From: Paraspadella gotoi
Taxonomy: Eukaryota > Chaetognatha
DNA: 64,000 nt
Assembly (NCBI GenBank): GCA_051294375.1
Contig: JBJCIZ010000239.1
Coordinates: forward strand, 2,741,476 to 2,805,475
Direction: 5' to 3'
A program made the position numbers and the translations under genes. The notes beneath the pieces were generated by a model. The model searched no databases. It had not been told where the DNA came from and saw only the letters and a program-made list of their open reading frames with translations. Numbering within the stretch: the first letter of the stretch is position 1; each line of letters begins with the position of its first letter. Below are positions 50,223 to 61,043 of the stretch, piece after piece.

Positions 50223-50605
50223 TTCTTTTTTCTTTTTTTTTTTGGGCCTCAAACCATTTTTCTTTTTTTTCGCGGCGGACGTGTCCCTCAGCGGCTGCGC
50301 CATCGCTCAATTTCGAGCGCCAAGCAGTTGGGATTCCACGTGGGCGTCGCCCGAACTCTTAAAAAAAAGCGGGCGTCGCTCGGACACGACCGGACGCGGT
50401 CGTGACGGCCCGCCGCACCCCCCCCCCCCCCCCCCCCGAGGCCCCCCGGAGGCACCGCTTCGTCGACGGCTGGGCGGGATAAGATCCGCCCCGATCATTC
50501 AGTGTCGTCACGAAGTCGACGGTGTCGCCGGGGGTCAAACAAAAATTACACGTCGCTTCAATACATTGTGAAAACGAATTACTCGACTTCATCTCTCCAA
50601 TCCGC

Positions 50606-53600
50606 TCACCGTTGCTGTGATGTCGTTCTCTGGGACGAGGTCGGAAAGCATTGGTCAGTTTTTTTACCCTTTCTGAATCCGGACCCCATTTGGAGAAACC
50701 CGCGTCGTTCTAAACCGAGAGAACAAATTTGTAGCTTTTTTTCTTTTATCTCTTTTTTTTTTTGACAGATAAACTCGAGGTGGATTTGATACCTGGAGCC
50801 AAATGACGACAGTTCCGTGGGCGAAGCACCTTTGGTTTAATTCGTCATCGGGAACTACATGTTGATAGCCATGTCTGGGATAGGACAAGGTTCTATGATG
50901 TTATCAGCGTTGACAATTCATTACGTTTGATTAAATAAATAAAATTGTTGCGACCATTTCTTTATAATGATTTTTTTTTGGATTCGTAATTGAGTGAGCT
51001 TGACATAAGGTTCGACCGAGCAACAGAATCTGCACCAACCTGTATTCGTGTTCGTTCTTGGGTATAACTATTTGCTTTTGCTTGAACCGCGAGTTTTCCA
51101 GTTTGACGAGGGCATCCGGGGTGGGTTCCCTCCACTCGGGGATGAAGATGATGACGGAGAGGGGATCGTCGGATTCGGAGAGGACGTTCTCCAAGTGATC
51201 GACCATCGCGGACATCAACTCCTCGCTGAAGGGGGGATTGGCTGGGGAAGCCAGAAAAAAAAGGGGGGAGTGTTGAATCTACAACAACACCCAAAACCCC
51301 CCCAGGAAATATTTACCTTCGAAGGATCCGGACAGCGGGTGAAAGTCGAAGAGATTTCCGCGAGAGCCGAAGCAAGAGTCGGTGTCGCCGAATTTGGAGC
51401 AGAACTGCTTGAAGAAGCAGTTGAGCGGCGAAGCGAAGAGTTCAAACGTGACGCCAAAGGTTTCGTGCAACGCCTCGAACACCGTCACCGGCAGGGCCAC
51501 TTGCTGCGCGGCGCCGTCGGATCCGAAAAATGTTTGATACCTAAAAAGGGTGGTGAACGGAGGGACGGTTTGTCTTTTTTTGTTGTTGTTATTGTTGTTA
51601 ATATTAAAACGAAACGCGTTACCGCTTCAAGAGGGAAAAGACGCGAGCGAGATAAAAGTCGAATCTCGGATCGTCTTTGCAGTTGACGCGGTAGAGATCT
51701 TCTAATTTGTGAAAATAGTGCGTAAGGATACTGACGGTTTCGCCCTTGTATCGGAGACAAGTCTTGTTTCCCTCTTGAAAAAGTTCGGGGACGGGGAGGC
51801 GCGGAGTGGGCGTGGCCAATTGCAGCGGGTAACACATGACGCGTCGTTCGTGGGGACAAGCGTCGGGATCCGGAGCCGATACCTTGATGTTGTGATCCCT
51901 GTTGGAATTAAAAAGAAGAATCATTTACATATTCGGGTCTTCGTCCAAAATGGAACAATCAACTGAACCAACCGAATTCTTTTTCTTATTCTATTCTTAT
52001 TCTTATTCTATTCTTATTCTATTCTTATTCTTATTCTATTCTTATTCTATTCTTATTCTATTCTTATTCTATTCTTATTCTATTCTCGCCTGAGTAACGC
52101 GACGTGTTTGTCCCGAATCTTTTTCGCGAATTCGACGGAATGATGGTAGACTTTACTGCAAATACCTTCGACAGAAGGTTTCGCCGCTTTTTGAATGTGA
52201 GGCTGACACTAGGGGGAAAATTTATTGAGTTATCCAAGTTATCCAAATTAGCGGAAAATAACTATGTGCTACCAACTATGAGCTACCAACTATGTGCTAC
52301 CAACCTCGCGAGTCAAGTGTGTGAGGCGATTAATGTAGTCGTCGTAATTTGCAGATTGTTGGTTTCGCAACCAATTCATGACGTCGTCGACGTGCCACTT
52401 GATCAACTTGCGACTCTCTTTCGGAATGTCCCTGATTTGCGAAGAATAGTTGGGAATGATTCGCCCAAAACTTTACAACACTTCGCTTTCACCAGAATTA
52501 CCTCGAATCCGCCATCTTCTTGGCGGCGTCGGCGTATTGACTGAGAAACTGCCTGGCGTCGTTCCGGTTCCTCGCGCGCCCGAGTTTCACGGGAATGTTG
52601 CCCATGATCTCCTTGAACATGGAGGGAGAGACTTCGCCGGGGCAGTCGGAAGGAAACAGGGGGTCCCCACCCTTGTCGCACACAGTTCGTTCGAGCAGCC
52701 ATCTGGTGAAGCTTTCCCGCGGAGGTTCCACGCCTTATGGGGAGTGGGGGTGGGGAAGGATCGTTCAAGGGTTTCGTCCGTGGAGACACGAAAGTACGGA
52801 AGCCAGAGTCCCTCACCTTCGCGCGAATGGCAGAGTTCCCGGTAGCTCAGTCTGAGCTTCTGCATCATAGAGTGGCGTTCCCGCTCGATGTCGGGGTGAG
52901 GTGGGAGCAGCGTCGACACCAACGGCCGCTCGTACATGATCACGTTCGAGTGAATGTCCACGTTGTAAAAGGTGGGTCCTGTAATGAGGCGAAATAAATT
53001 TAAAAAAAAAAAAAGAACCATGACGTCTGATCGTCCGCGATATGAGAACGAAGAATACCTTTGTACGTTCTTTTAATGGTGGGCGGCTTGTGAGGCGTCC
53101 CGCCTAAATCAAGCGAATCCGTGGACTTTCTCTTCTCACCCACGTGAATGCTGTCTGACGAGCCGGAGGACGGAGTTGGTGAGGAAATGCCTGGGAATAA
53201 GGAAATTAAATCAATTCAAAAAGAGCCATCAAAAAATAGGATCAACTTACCATTTCATATCAATTATATTATTAATGTACTTTCAAAAATATCGCCCATC
53301 AGAATCACCTTAGCTTTTGCATAAATTTTGTTGGTCATTTGGTTTAATTTTAAATACTTAATTTAAAATAATAAATAAAATTAAAAATTATCGATTAAAT
53401 ATAAATAGTAAACTTATAAATGTATATTAATTAATAATTTTCAAATTATAATATTAGTTATTTACCCAAAAATTAAAAAAAATGATTTGAAATTATATAG
53501 TGTCACGATTTTTACGAGAATAAAAATTGTCCAAACCATCGTAGTGGGGAATTATCAAGCCGCTCTCACCCAAGGGATCTCGCAAAGGATCTGGCGACAT

Positions 53601-54402
53601 GTCGAGACTCGCCGGGCTGGGCATGACGCCCTTGGCGGCCGACGGCAACGTGGGCGCCTCCCATCGAGACTCGTTATTGTACTTGTTGAAGAAGTAGTGG
53701 CGGTTCTCGCGTTTGCTAAAAAACTTGCGCCAACCGGCGCGCAGCAACTCCGCGGGGAGATCATGGACGGTGTCCGGGGAGGAGAGGGGAGACTAAATAG
53801 GAGAACAAGGGGTCGGTGTTATTTCCGTTTATTGTTTAAAAAAAGAATTCTTAAAGACAAAGGACAAGGGTCGGTGGTATTTTTGTTTCTTTGTTTAAAA
53901 AAAGAATCCTTAAAGACAAAGGACAAGGGTCGGTGGTATTTCTGTTTCTTTGTTTAAAAAAAAGAATCCTTAAAGACAAAGGACAAGGGTCGGTGGTATT
54001 TCTGTTTCTTTGTTTAAAAAAAGAATCCTTAAAGACAAAGGACAAGGGTCGGTGATATTTCTGTTTCTTTGTATCAAAAAAGAATCCTTAAAGACAAAGG
54101 ACAAGGGTCGGTAGTATTTCTGTTTCTTTGTTTAAAAAAAGGATCCTTAAAGACAAAGGACACGTTCCGAAGTCCAAACTTACCTGCGGCGATGGCACCG
54201 GTTGAGGCGAGAGCGGCGATGGCGTGCCGGGCGAAGGCAGAGACTGGAAAGGGTCGCGCGGCGACGACGACGTGGACGAGACGGAGAAACTTCGCGCCGC
54301 CTGTCGACCGGACTCAGATTCGTTGGATCCCCCCGTCGGAGCCGCGACGACGCTCAGAGCAGGTGGAGCCCCGCCCGGGCAAGATTGGTTCTGCCCGTCC
54401 AT
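50606..54402 (-). CDS. PCIF1: PCIF1 (CAPAM), cap-adjacent m6Am methyltransferase, 13 exons, about 687 aa
   Basis: Exons in transcript order: 54402-54184, 53792-53570, 53190-53059, 52978-52817, 52733-52502, 52431-52305, 52208-52090, 51898-51623, 51540-51317, 51241-51040, 50874-50793, 50709-50668, 50629-50606 (last exon tentative). PCIF1 rides on the phosphorylated Pol II tail through its WW domain and methylates N6 of the first transcribed adenosine in capped mRNA. Seen: a Ser/Pro-rich N-terminus, the WW domain ([28 protein letters not shown]), [17 protein letters not shown]-type [50 protein letters not shown], the catalytic NPPF ([10 protein letters not shown]), [10 protein letters not shown] and NDAGFSKW. 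Intron 7 has a GC donor (CTCAG|GCGAGA). Intron 1 holds a 59-bp tandem repeat. The final exon either stops at TGA 50606-50608 or is spliced onward at CG|GTGAGC. Confidence 0.92.
51983..52086. repeat. TTCTTATTCTA / TTCTA array in PCIF1 intron 7
   Basis: Mixed TTCTTA and TTCTA units over about 100 bp, ending within a few bases of the GC 5' splice site at 52088-52089 (on the gene strand it follows the donor). Confidence 0.9.
53805..54164. repeat. 59-bp tandem repeat, about six copies, in PCIF1 intron 1
   Basis: Unit begins ACAAGGGTCGGTGGTATTTC, continues TGTTTCTTTGTTTAAAAAAA and ends GAATCCTTAAAGACAAAGG. Copies differ by single substitutions and A-run length; the first is the most diverged. Nearly the whole of intron 1 is this array. 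Confidence 0.95.
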
Positions 54403-55151
54403 CGCCAAGGCCCAAAGCAAATTTTTTTTTCTTCTTCTTTTTTTTTCAATTAAAAGCGAAATTGAGGCGGGCCGAGTTCAGCTTGGAAAGGTAGGACCTT
54501 TCTTAAAGTTAATTGGGCCGATTCGGCGACTGATATCGATTCCATCAAAATATTCGGCCACTAACGGCAAACTAGTAAAAAAAAAAAGAAGTTTTCCGTA
54601 TGAAGCTCAGAGAAAGCGAATCGAAAAGCGGACAACAGACACCTGATAACAACCATAAATACCATAATAAAAAGATTGATTCAGAATTGCGATTAAAAAC
54701 AATGCGAGTTCGCGAAAAAAAAGTTCGCCTTCACTGTTTCGTTGCCATCTTCACGTTAACATACACAACGTGAAACGGGACAGGATATGATAGACTAGTA
54801 CAAGTTAAATGACGAATATTGTTTTTATCGTACGTATATTAAAATGAGTAAAACTATCTACGTTTTTCTTTCTACCTAATTTTTTTTCTTTCATCCGAGT
54901 CCGAAATGACAAATAATTTAGATTCTTTTATGAAAAGTTTTGAGATATAAAACTAATAAAACAACAAAAACGGGTAAAAAAAAAAAAAAACCAGATTGCA
55001 ACATATTACTCAAAAGCTCTTTTTCCATTTGGTAAAAAAAAAAAAGGAGAAAAATATCGGTGTAGACGAACACAAATAAATAAGACACGATTTGGAATGT
55101 GCTAACGATAAAATTCTTAAACTACTATAAAATGTCAAAATGAGATATATA
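54403..55151. other. Intergenic, SSX2IP-like end to PCIF1 start
   Basis: AT-rich, with homopolymer A runs. No exon recognised. The PCIF1 promoter should lie in the part next to 54402. Confidence 0.5.
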
Positions 55152-56614
55152 CTATCTTTGAGTTTGAGAAACCGAGGAGGCAGCAGCACCCGGGGCGACG
55201 GCCGTCTCGGCGATCGAACTCCCCGCCATCAGCCGACACCGCTCTTCTCTGATTTTGAGCCTCTCTTTGGCGAGGCACAGTGCCTCCTCGGCGACCTGTA
55301 ATCGAGAATGGCGACTCAAATTTCCCACAGGATAATGATTAAAGTTGAAGAGATCAAAAAAGCAAGAACCCACTTTTTTCTTTTCCGCCGACAACGCGTC
55401 GCGTTCTCGCTGCAGAACGAGTTCCCCATTGGAGTCTTTGGTAGAAGATTTGAGCCTTTCCACCATCTGCGCTTGACGCTCAATCACGCCTTCGTAGTAA
55501 CGGATTTTCTCCATCAACGCCTTCGTCGAATCGGAGACATCGTTGCCCTTCGAAGGCGGAGGCTTCTCTCGGTCTTCGAGAGTCTCGTCATCATCAGCGC
55601 GGGAGTCTCTCTCCTTCCTACGACTGCAAATCCGCTCTGCCCTCTCGAGTCGCTCATCAAAGTCGGCGAAGTTAAGGAGTTCGAGCGGAAGGCGAAGTCT
55701 TGGGTCGTCGTCGATGTCGCCGTCCGAGTATTCGCCCTCGAGTCTGGAGATTCTTCCCGAGTGTCCGTCCTTGGTGGACGGTTGGAAACTGAGCGAGGAT
55801 TCGGGAGTCAAGGAATCGAAGAGATCGTCGAGTCGGCTTCGCTGCAGAAGGAGGCTTCGACGGAGATGAGAATTCTCAGCCAGGAGTTGCTTCTGTCTCT
55901 CCCCGTAATTCGTCACGACGACGGAGTACATCATCTCTTCCTCCTTAGTGAGCGTGGACGCCAAGTTGGACCAGGTACTTAATTATTTAATTATATTCAT
56001 GAATAAAAGTAACGAATTAAAAATGTTAGTTAACATCTTTACCTTCTTCTACCCCCGGGCTTCCGTAACGACTGCGAACAATCCATTTTTGCTGATGAAA
56101 AATTTTCGGCCGACTTGTCCATTTGTTGGATGTGCTCCTTGAGTCTTTCCAACTCTCGTTCGTTTTTCCGACTTTCGTGAAGAAAGAGCTTCTCCTTATA
56201 TTGCGCGGCCTGAGCCATTTTTTTCCTTTCCTCAACCTCTCGATTAAGCGTCTTTTGCAAAGAGGCCATCTTCTCTTCCAATCGTCTCTCCTTTTCCTCC
56301 CGTTCCGCGAGGGACCGTTTCAGGACGACGCATTTTTCGCGCGAAAGTCGGAGGCTCTTGGCCGTTTGCTCCTTGTCGCCGACCAAGACTCGTTTTTCCG
56401 TCTCCAGATCGTTGATGGCGGAAACGTTTTTCCTTTGAAGGTCGACCAAGCGAAAGGCAATGTCTAAGAGTCGGCGACGCAAATCTTCGCTGTTGGCAGG
56501 GATGGCGGGGATGCCCAGAATTTCCAACTCACCGTTTAAAAGCGCCAACGCCTCGTCGACGTTAAATGCGAAAGGGAAGGAAGCCATGTCGATTGTCAAG
56601 CATATTACGAGCAT
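55152..56614 (-). CDS. SSX2IP: SSX2IP/ADIP-like centriolar-satellite coiled-coil protein, 3 exons, 439 aa
   Basis: Exons in transcript order: 56614 (or from ATG 56589-56587) to 56043, 55977-55374, 55295-55152. ADIP/SSX2IP links afadin and alpha-actinin at adherens junctions and promotes centrosome maturation and ciliary traffic at centriolar satellites. Seen: NVDEALALLNGELEILGIPA, which matches the [20 protein letters not shown] block, the LVDLQRKNVSAINDLE segment (vertebrate LLVLQRKNLLAQENVE), long heptad-rich helices, and EEEMMYSVVVTNYGERQKQL followed by LLAENSHLRR, the ADIP YRQKQILMENAELKK block, then a second coiled coil and a short alanine/serine tail. The exon 1 donor AG|GTAAAG was placed so that KPGGRRSTW aligns with the vertebrate KRGSW. 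The C-terminal half is shorter than in vertebrates. Confidence 0.8.
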
Positions 56615-56931
56615 TTAACGAATCTTTAAAAACAAAGAATGAACAATTGCGTACATTATTGAGAAACACATTAGTGAATTAAAACTAGGACTTCATTCAC
56701 AGTACGACCCTTGACAAAGGAATGAGAGGTTTCCATTAAGGATCATAATCGTATTTTCTTTTTAAAAACTAAAGAGTTTGAGGGTTGAGAGAACAGTGGA
56801 GCGAAAAATGGAGTGAAAGGAATGAAGAGTGATGAACGACGTGGTGAACGAGGATCTTGCTCAGCCCCATAGAGTGTGGTGTTGGACATAAACTGGTTGG
56901 AGGACGTTCCCTTAACAATTCCTCTTCAGCG
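56615..56931. other. Intergenic, STMP1-like end to SSX2IP-like start
   Basis: No exon seen. On the - strand, TTTTTAAAG lies 10 bp before the ATG at 56614, a possible weak 3' splice site. Confidence 0.45.
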
Positions 56932-57084
56932 TCAGTTCCCTTTTCGCACGTCGTCTATCCATTTGTTTATTTCGTCCAAAAGCTTCGATGGGTCATCAAC
57001 CCGCGGCAACTTATAAGTTTGATCGCAATAGACTCCCGCATAAAATCCCACGCACCCAATGAGCAACTTGCCAAGGAGGCCCAT
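56932..57084 (-). CDS. STMP1: STMP1-like short transmembrane mitochondrial microprotein, 50 aa
   Basis: Short uninterrupted frame of 50 codons plus stop, ATG 57084 to TGA 56932. STMP1 (Mm47) is a conserved microprotein of the inner mitochondrial membrane linked to complex III and organelle dynamics. Seen: MGLLGKLLIGCVGFYAGVYC, a hydrophobic first half, then DQTYKLPRVDDP and an amphipathic helix LLDEINKWIDDVRKGN. Human STMP1 shows the same plan: a membrane segment, then QNYDIPN, then an amphipathic acidic/lysine helix. The match rests on plan and the short QxYxxP motif. It stands alone in a 800-bp gap between SSX2IP-like and CDK10 and is co-oriented with both. Confidence 0.65.
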   Translation of the reverse strand: MGLLGKLLIGCVGFYAGVYCDQTYKLPRVDDPSKLLDEINKWIDDVRKGN

Positions 57085-57429
57085 TCTCGCTCGTGGTTTA
57101 CAAAAACAGAATCGTTTGATAAAAATCTAATTTACGTGAAATAAAATTAAATGAAAAGAAGTGAGAAAAGAGAAATATCGCTAGTATAACAACCATCTTT
57201 AAATACAAATACTGGGTTTGTTAATAGCGAGTCTCGTTGGTTCGTGAAGAACGACACCGAATGATTCTTCACATCGAGCCAAGCATAATCAAGTAAATCA
57301 CGGCCAGCCTCGCAAGGTCACCCAGTTTCTTCGGAGAGGAGGTGCTTCGCCATAAGCAACGGCAGCAATGACCCCGGCCTGGAGCAGGTTCCCGTCTTGA
57401 GATCATTCGTATAAAAATCTCTTTCAGTT
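57085..57429. other. Intergenic, CDK10 end to STMP1-like start
   Basis: Non-coding. A stretch of moderate GC at 57290-57400 has no open frame of interest. Confidence 0.5.
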
Positions 57430-58972
57430 TCAATTCAGTTTCCTTTTCTTATTCATAATAATATTCGACATAGCGGGGGCGTTGTAAGCAGCGCGCAAAT
57501 CGGGTTTCGGCCCCGTAATCGGCCCTTCCGTTACTGACGACCCGGGCTTGACCGAAGCGCCCTCTTTCACTTTATTTCGAAAGTGACGAAAGCTGGGCAT
57601 GAGTTCCGGGTCGCAGGGAAGCGGGGCTTCGTTGAAGTAGATCGACTGGAGGCATTCGACGGCCGTGGCGCGCTTTCCCGGGTGATAGAGGAACATAAAA
57701 TTTAAAAGTCGAAGTCCGGAGGCGGAGAGCCAAGTAAAGGAGTGTTTCAAATTATTGTAGGATTGGTGCTTGAGCGAGAAGTTCTCGAGGACGGGAAATT
57801 CTTTCATTTCTGGCCAGATTCGCTCGTTGGGCGTCCCGAGAAGATCGATGATCAGTTCGATTTGCTGAAGGATAGTTTATTTTGAAGTCAAATTAACTAC
57901 TTATCAAAGCAGAATGAGTGAAGAATCCAGATAAACCTGAATCTCGTTCCTTCCGGGCAGCAGAGGCTTGTGCAACAGCAACTCGGCGAGGATGCAGCCG
58001 GCCGCCCACATATCCACGGCCGTCGTCTGCCTCTTCGATCCCAACAGAATTTCAGGGGCGCGATACCAAAGTGTAACCACACGAGGAGTCAGCGAACCTT
58101 TCTCCGGTTGACCCACGACCCTGGCCAACCCGAAGTCGGCGACTTTGACGCAGCCCTGATCCGTCATCAAAAGGTTTGAGACTTTGAGATCGCGATGAAT
58201 GATGTAGCGAGCGTGGAGGTATTGGAGTCCGCGAAGAACTTGGAGCATGATGCACTTGACTTGGGCTTCGGTGAAGGGAGTCGACATGTTGTCTAGGAGG
58301 GAGGCGATGTCCTGTTCGCAATACCTGAGGATATATTTTGTCACATTTTAAGTTTTATTGAGCTGATGACGATACGTACGCACGTACTACGCACGCTCTC
58401 TCTCTCTCTTTTCTCACGTCATGACTAAAAAGATGCTGTCCATACTCTTCCCGACAACGACCTCTCGCAATTCCACAATGTTCTCGTGTCGCAGGTTGAT
58501 GAGAAGAGAAATTTCGCGGAGAGTGGAGATCGGCAGCCCGTCCTTCTCTCGCTCCATTCGAACTCGTTTCAAAGCGACGATCTACGAGCAAAGTGAGATG
58601 ATATAGAGACAGAGACGAAAACCAATAGAAAGAAAGAGATCCGACGCTAAGACCTCGTTGGTTTTCATATCCCTGGCTCGATAGACGATTCCGTAGGTGC
58701 CCTCGCCGACTCGGTTGAGCTTCTCGAAGTCGGAGACGGCGCGGCACGAGCCGTTGCGGTGGCGCTCGGGAATTTCGAATGGCTCCCCGCTGGTGATGGA
58801 CATAAGAACGAAGTTCGGCGGGGATCGTACTTGTGGTGAGGAAATTTGAATAAAAAACTTATAAGGGGAAACGAGACGAAGCCGTTAATTCTTTACCTCC
58901 TTGTTCTTTATCTTTATCTTTATCTTCCTGTGGTTTCTCGTTTCCGCTGTGACTTTTATCCCGCGAGTCCAT
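57430..58972 (-). CDS. CDK10: CDK10, cyclin-M-dependent kinase, 5 exons, 412 aa
   Basis: Exons in transcript order: 58972-58897, 58829-58654, 58581-58418, 58324-57937, 57864-57430. CDK10 with cyclin M phosphorylates ETS2 and restrains ciliogenesis. Seen: the glycine loop [18 protein letters not shown], the catalytic IVALKRV lysine, the helix signature PISTLRE (vertebrate CDK10 has PISSLRE), [77 protein letters not shown], and the C-terminal [18 protein letters not shown], all matching CDK10 rather than CDK11. The first exon is a Lys/Asp/Glu-rich extension. ATTTAAAG directly abuts the ATG. The C-terminus ends in MNKKRKLN, a likely nuclear signal. Confidence 0.95.
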
Positions 58973-61043
58973 CTTTAAATAAGCGTCGCTGGTGGCCGTA
59001 TGAAAAAAATATATATTAACTTAGTTTAATGGATATATCGGGAGAATGATTGAAAGCAAGACGACTATAAGAGAATCCCTAAAAAAATACTGTGAGCTTA
59101 TTTTTTTATCAAAATAAAATTGAGTTACCCGAATCGAAAAACGAAAAATTATTAAATGTGTAACAAAAAAAAATACTCACCCGTGATTTGTTGTGAGAAT
59201 ATTCGATTTCAAATTTTTTTTTATCTGAAATTTCACGTTTTACATAAATTAACGAGCTTTTTTTCTTAGGGAAAAGAAGACAAGTTCCACATAATATTAA
59301 CGTTGAAACGTGAGTTGTAGGCGAAAACTGACACCTTTTTTTGTAAGATAATAAATATTAAATACAGAAAAAAAAAGCTTTTTTTAAAACCGATATAATA
59401 CCAAATATGCTCGTTTATCTCAGCTAAAAACATACAGGGTAAAGAATAAGTACCACCTCATCAGTTTTCAGTATTAAGTACAATGAAGTGAAAGGAAAGC
59501 ACAAGTTAATTATCACAATGGGATTCCAATTTCGTGATCTAACACCGTACAATTAGACTAACAAACTGAACTATACGGAACAAGACTGATAAAATGTGTG
59601 AACCTACCCAGGCGGATTATTACTTTTAAGGTAACCCATTACAATAAAACCCTGTGATCTATAATTAGCAAAACAAATCGTTTGTTGTTATGTGAAAGCT
59701 TTTTTGTCGACTTTATTGCTGGAAGAGAGTTTGTAAAAAATTGATTCAAATGGGAATAAAGGAATGCATATTTTCAGTTTAGTTAATTGGTCACTTATTC
59801 TTTAGATTCAGGAACGTATATTGTATAAATGTACTGATATTATGAAAATATAACTTTGATAAATTAGTGTATCTCTGGGAATATCTACAATACAAAAATA
59901 ATTGAAAAAGATGAATATTAAATAGTAAAAAATCTGTAGATGGCTAGTATATCATTTTATTAACAGGACAAAAAACTTTTAACATTTAATTCAAAATAAT
60001 TTTCATTGCCAATCAACGTAATAAAAAGATTAAGATCTAAAAAAAATATTAACTAAAAAATTAATTAATGCCAGAATGTCGAAATGCCGTTTCAAGCATT
60101 TATGAAACGATGCTTGTATTCCAAAAGAAATTCTAAAATTCTGCGTGACACACACTTCACACTAAATTTTAAACAATACTTATTCCTCAAATTAATTAAA
60201 TTAAAATGATTAGGTAATAATTCAATGCTTGGAATTTGTGGATAATGGGATGGGTAGCCAAATAAGAGCAAGATTCAGAGGCTAAAAGAGAAAATGTAAG
60301 GAGAGAAAGAGTAATGGTTTAGATTTAGGGAGATGTCATCAAAAACATTTAAGATAGAGAAAGAAGAAAGCGGGAGAAAAAGCGAGAGACTAAGTAAGAC
60401 TCAAAGGTGGAGGAAAGAATAAAGAAGAGAGAAATGCTTAGTGAATGATTGAGCTAAGCCTAAGGTAGTTGGAATAAAACTGTTTTCATCTTAATAAAAA
60501 AAAAGTGATTGCATGTCGTAATGGAAATTTAACGCAAGTACATTGAATATTTCATCTCGGTAAAGTTTTTTGGAAAGTTTTACGTATCTCAAAGTGGTAG
60601 CGTACTGCTTTTGTAAATACTTTTTTTATGTCTAGCTTAAAATATTTGCTAACAAAGTGACTAGAAAAACGGATGTCATTGGCTAACACACACGGTCATT
60701 AGTCACTACAAATAGCTATGTCACTGACGTTTGAAAAAATGCAGTAACAAAGCCAGGAGTCGGGGAGTTTAGTCGGAGAGCACAGTACTTTCTTCAATAT
60801 AAAAAAAAACGAAATAAAAAACAATTCGTTTAACAAAAAATATGTAAAGCGCTTAAGTATAAAAATGAGATTAAACTAAGCAAAACAACGCAGAAATAAT
60901 TTAAAAAAAATAAAACTGTATGAGATCGTATGAATTGAGTATAATTTTTGTCATAAAGCCGTCCATGAGGCATCGCTTATCTCAACGCTATTTTTTTATT
61001 TTTTTTCCTTAAAGACTAGTTCCGAAAATTCGTGTCCGATAGA
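58973..61043. other. Gene-free AT-rich gap between RAB3 end and CDK10 start
   Basis: About 2.1 kb with no recognisable exon on either strand and a low density of open frames. It includes a purine-rich segment at about 60280-60440. The RAB3 3' UTR and CDK10 promoter must lie at the two ends. Confidence 0.6.

Larger units (their letters stand above)
47187..50605. other. Long AT-rich stretch with minisatellite, (GA)n and a TATA/Inr block
   Basis: No protein-coding exon of a known family seen over 3.4 kb. It holds a degenerate minisatellite (48926-49070), (GA)n (49823-49856), a TATA-box/initiator pair with a 17-codon ORF and a perfect hairpin (50041-50230), and a C20 tract (50418-50437). If the serine-rich exons belong to PCIF1 this is an intron. 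Confidence 0.55.

Noticed and set aside
50307-50592. Glycine/arginine-rich - strand frames across the C20 tract as the PCIF1 C-terminus
   Set aside because: They read through the homopolymer, have no acceptor in frame, and do not resemble the expected segment, which was found instead at 50709-50668.
53851-54045. Repetitive 64-aa - strand protein
   Set aside because: It is a by-product of the 59-bp tandem repeat inside PCIF1 intron 1; the frame shifts between copies as A-run length varies.
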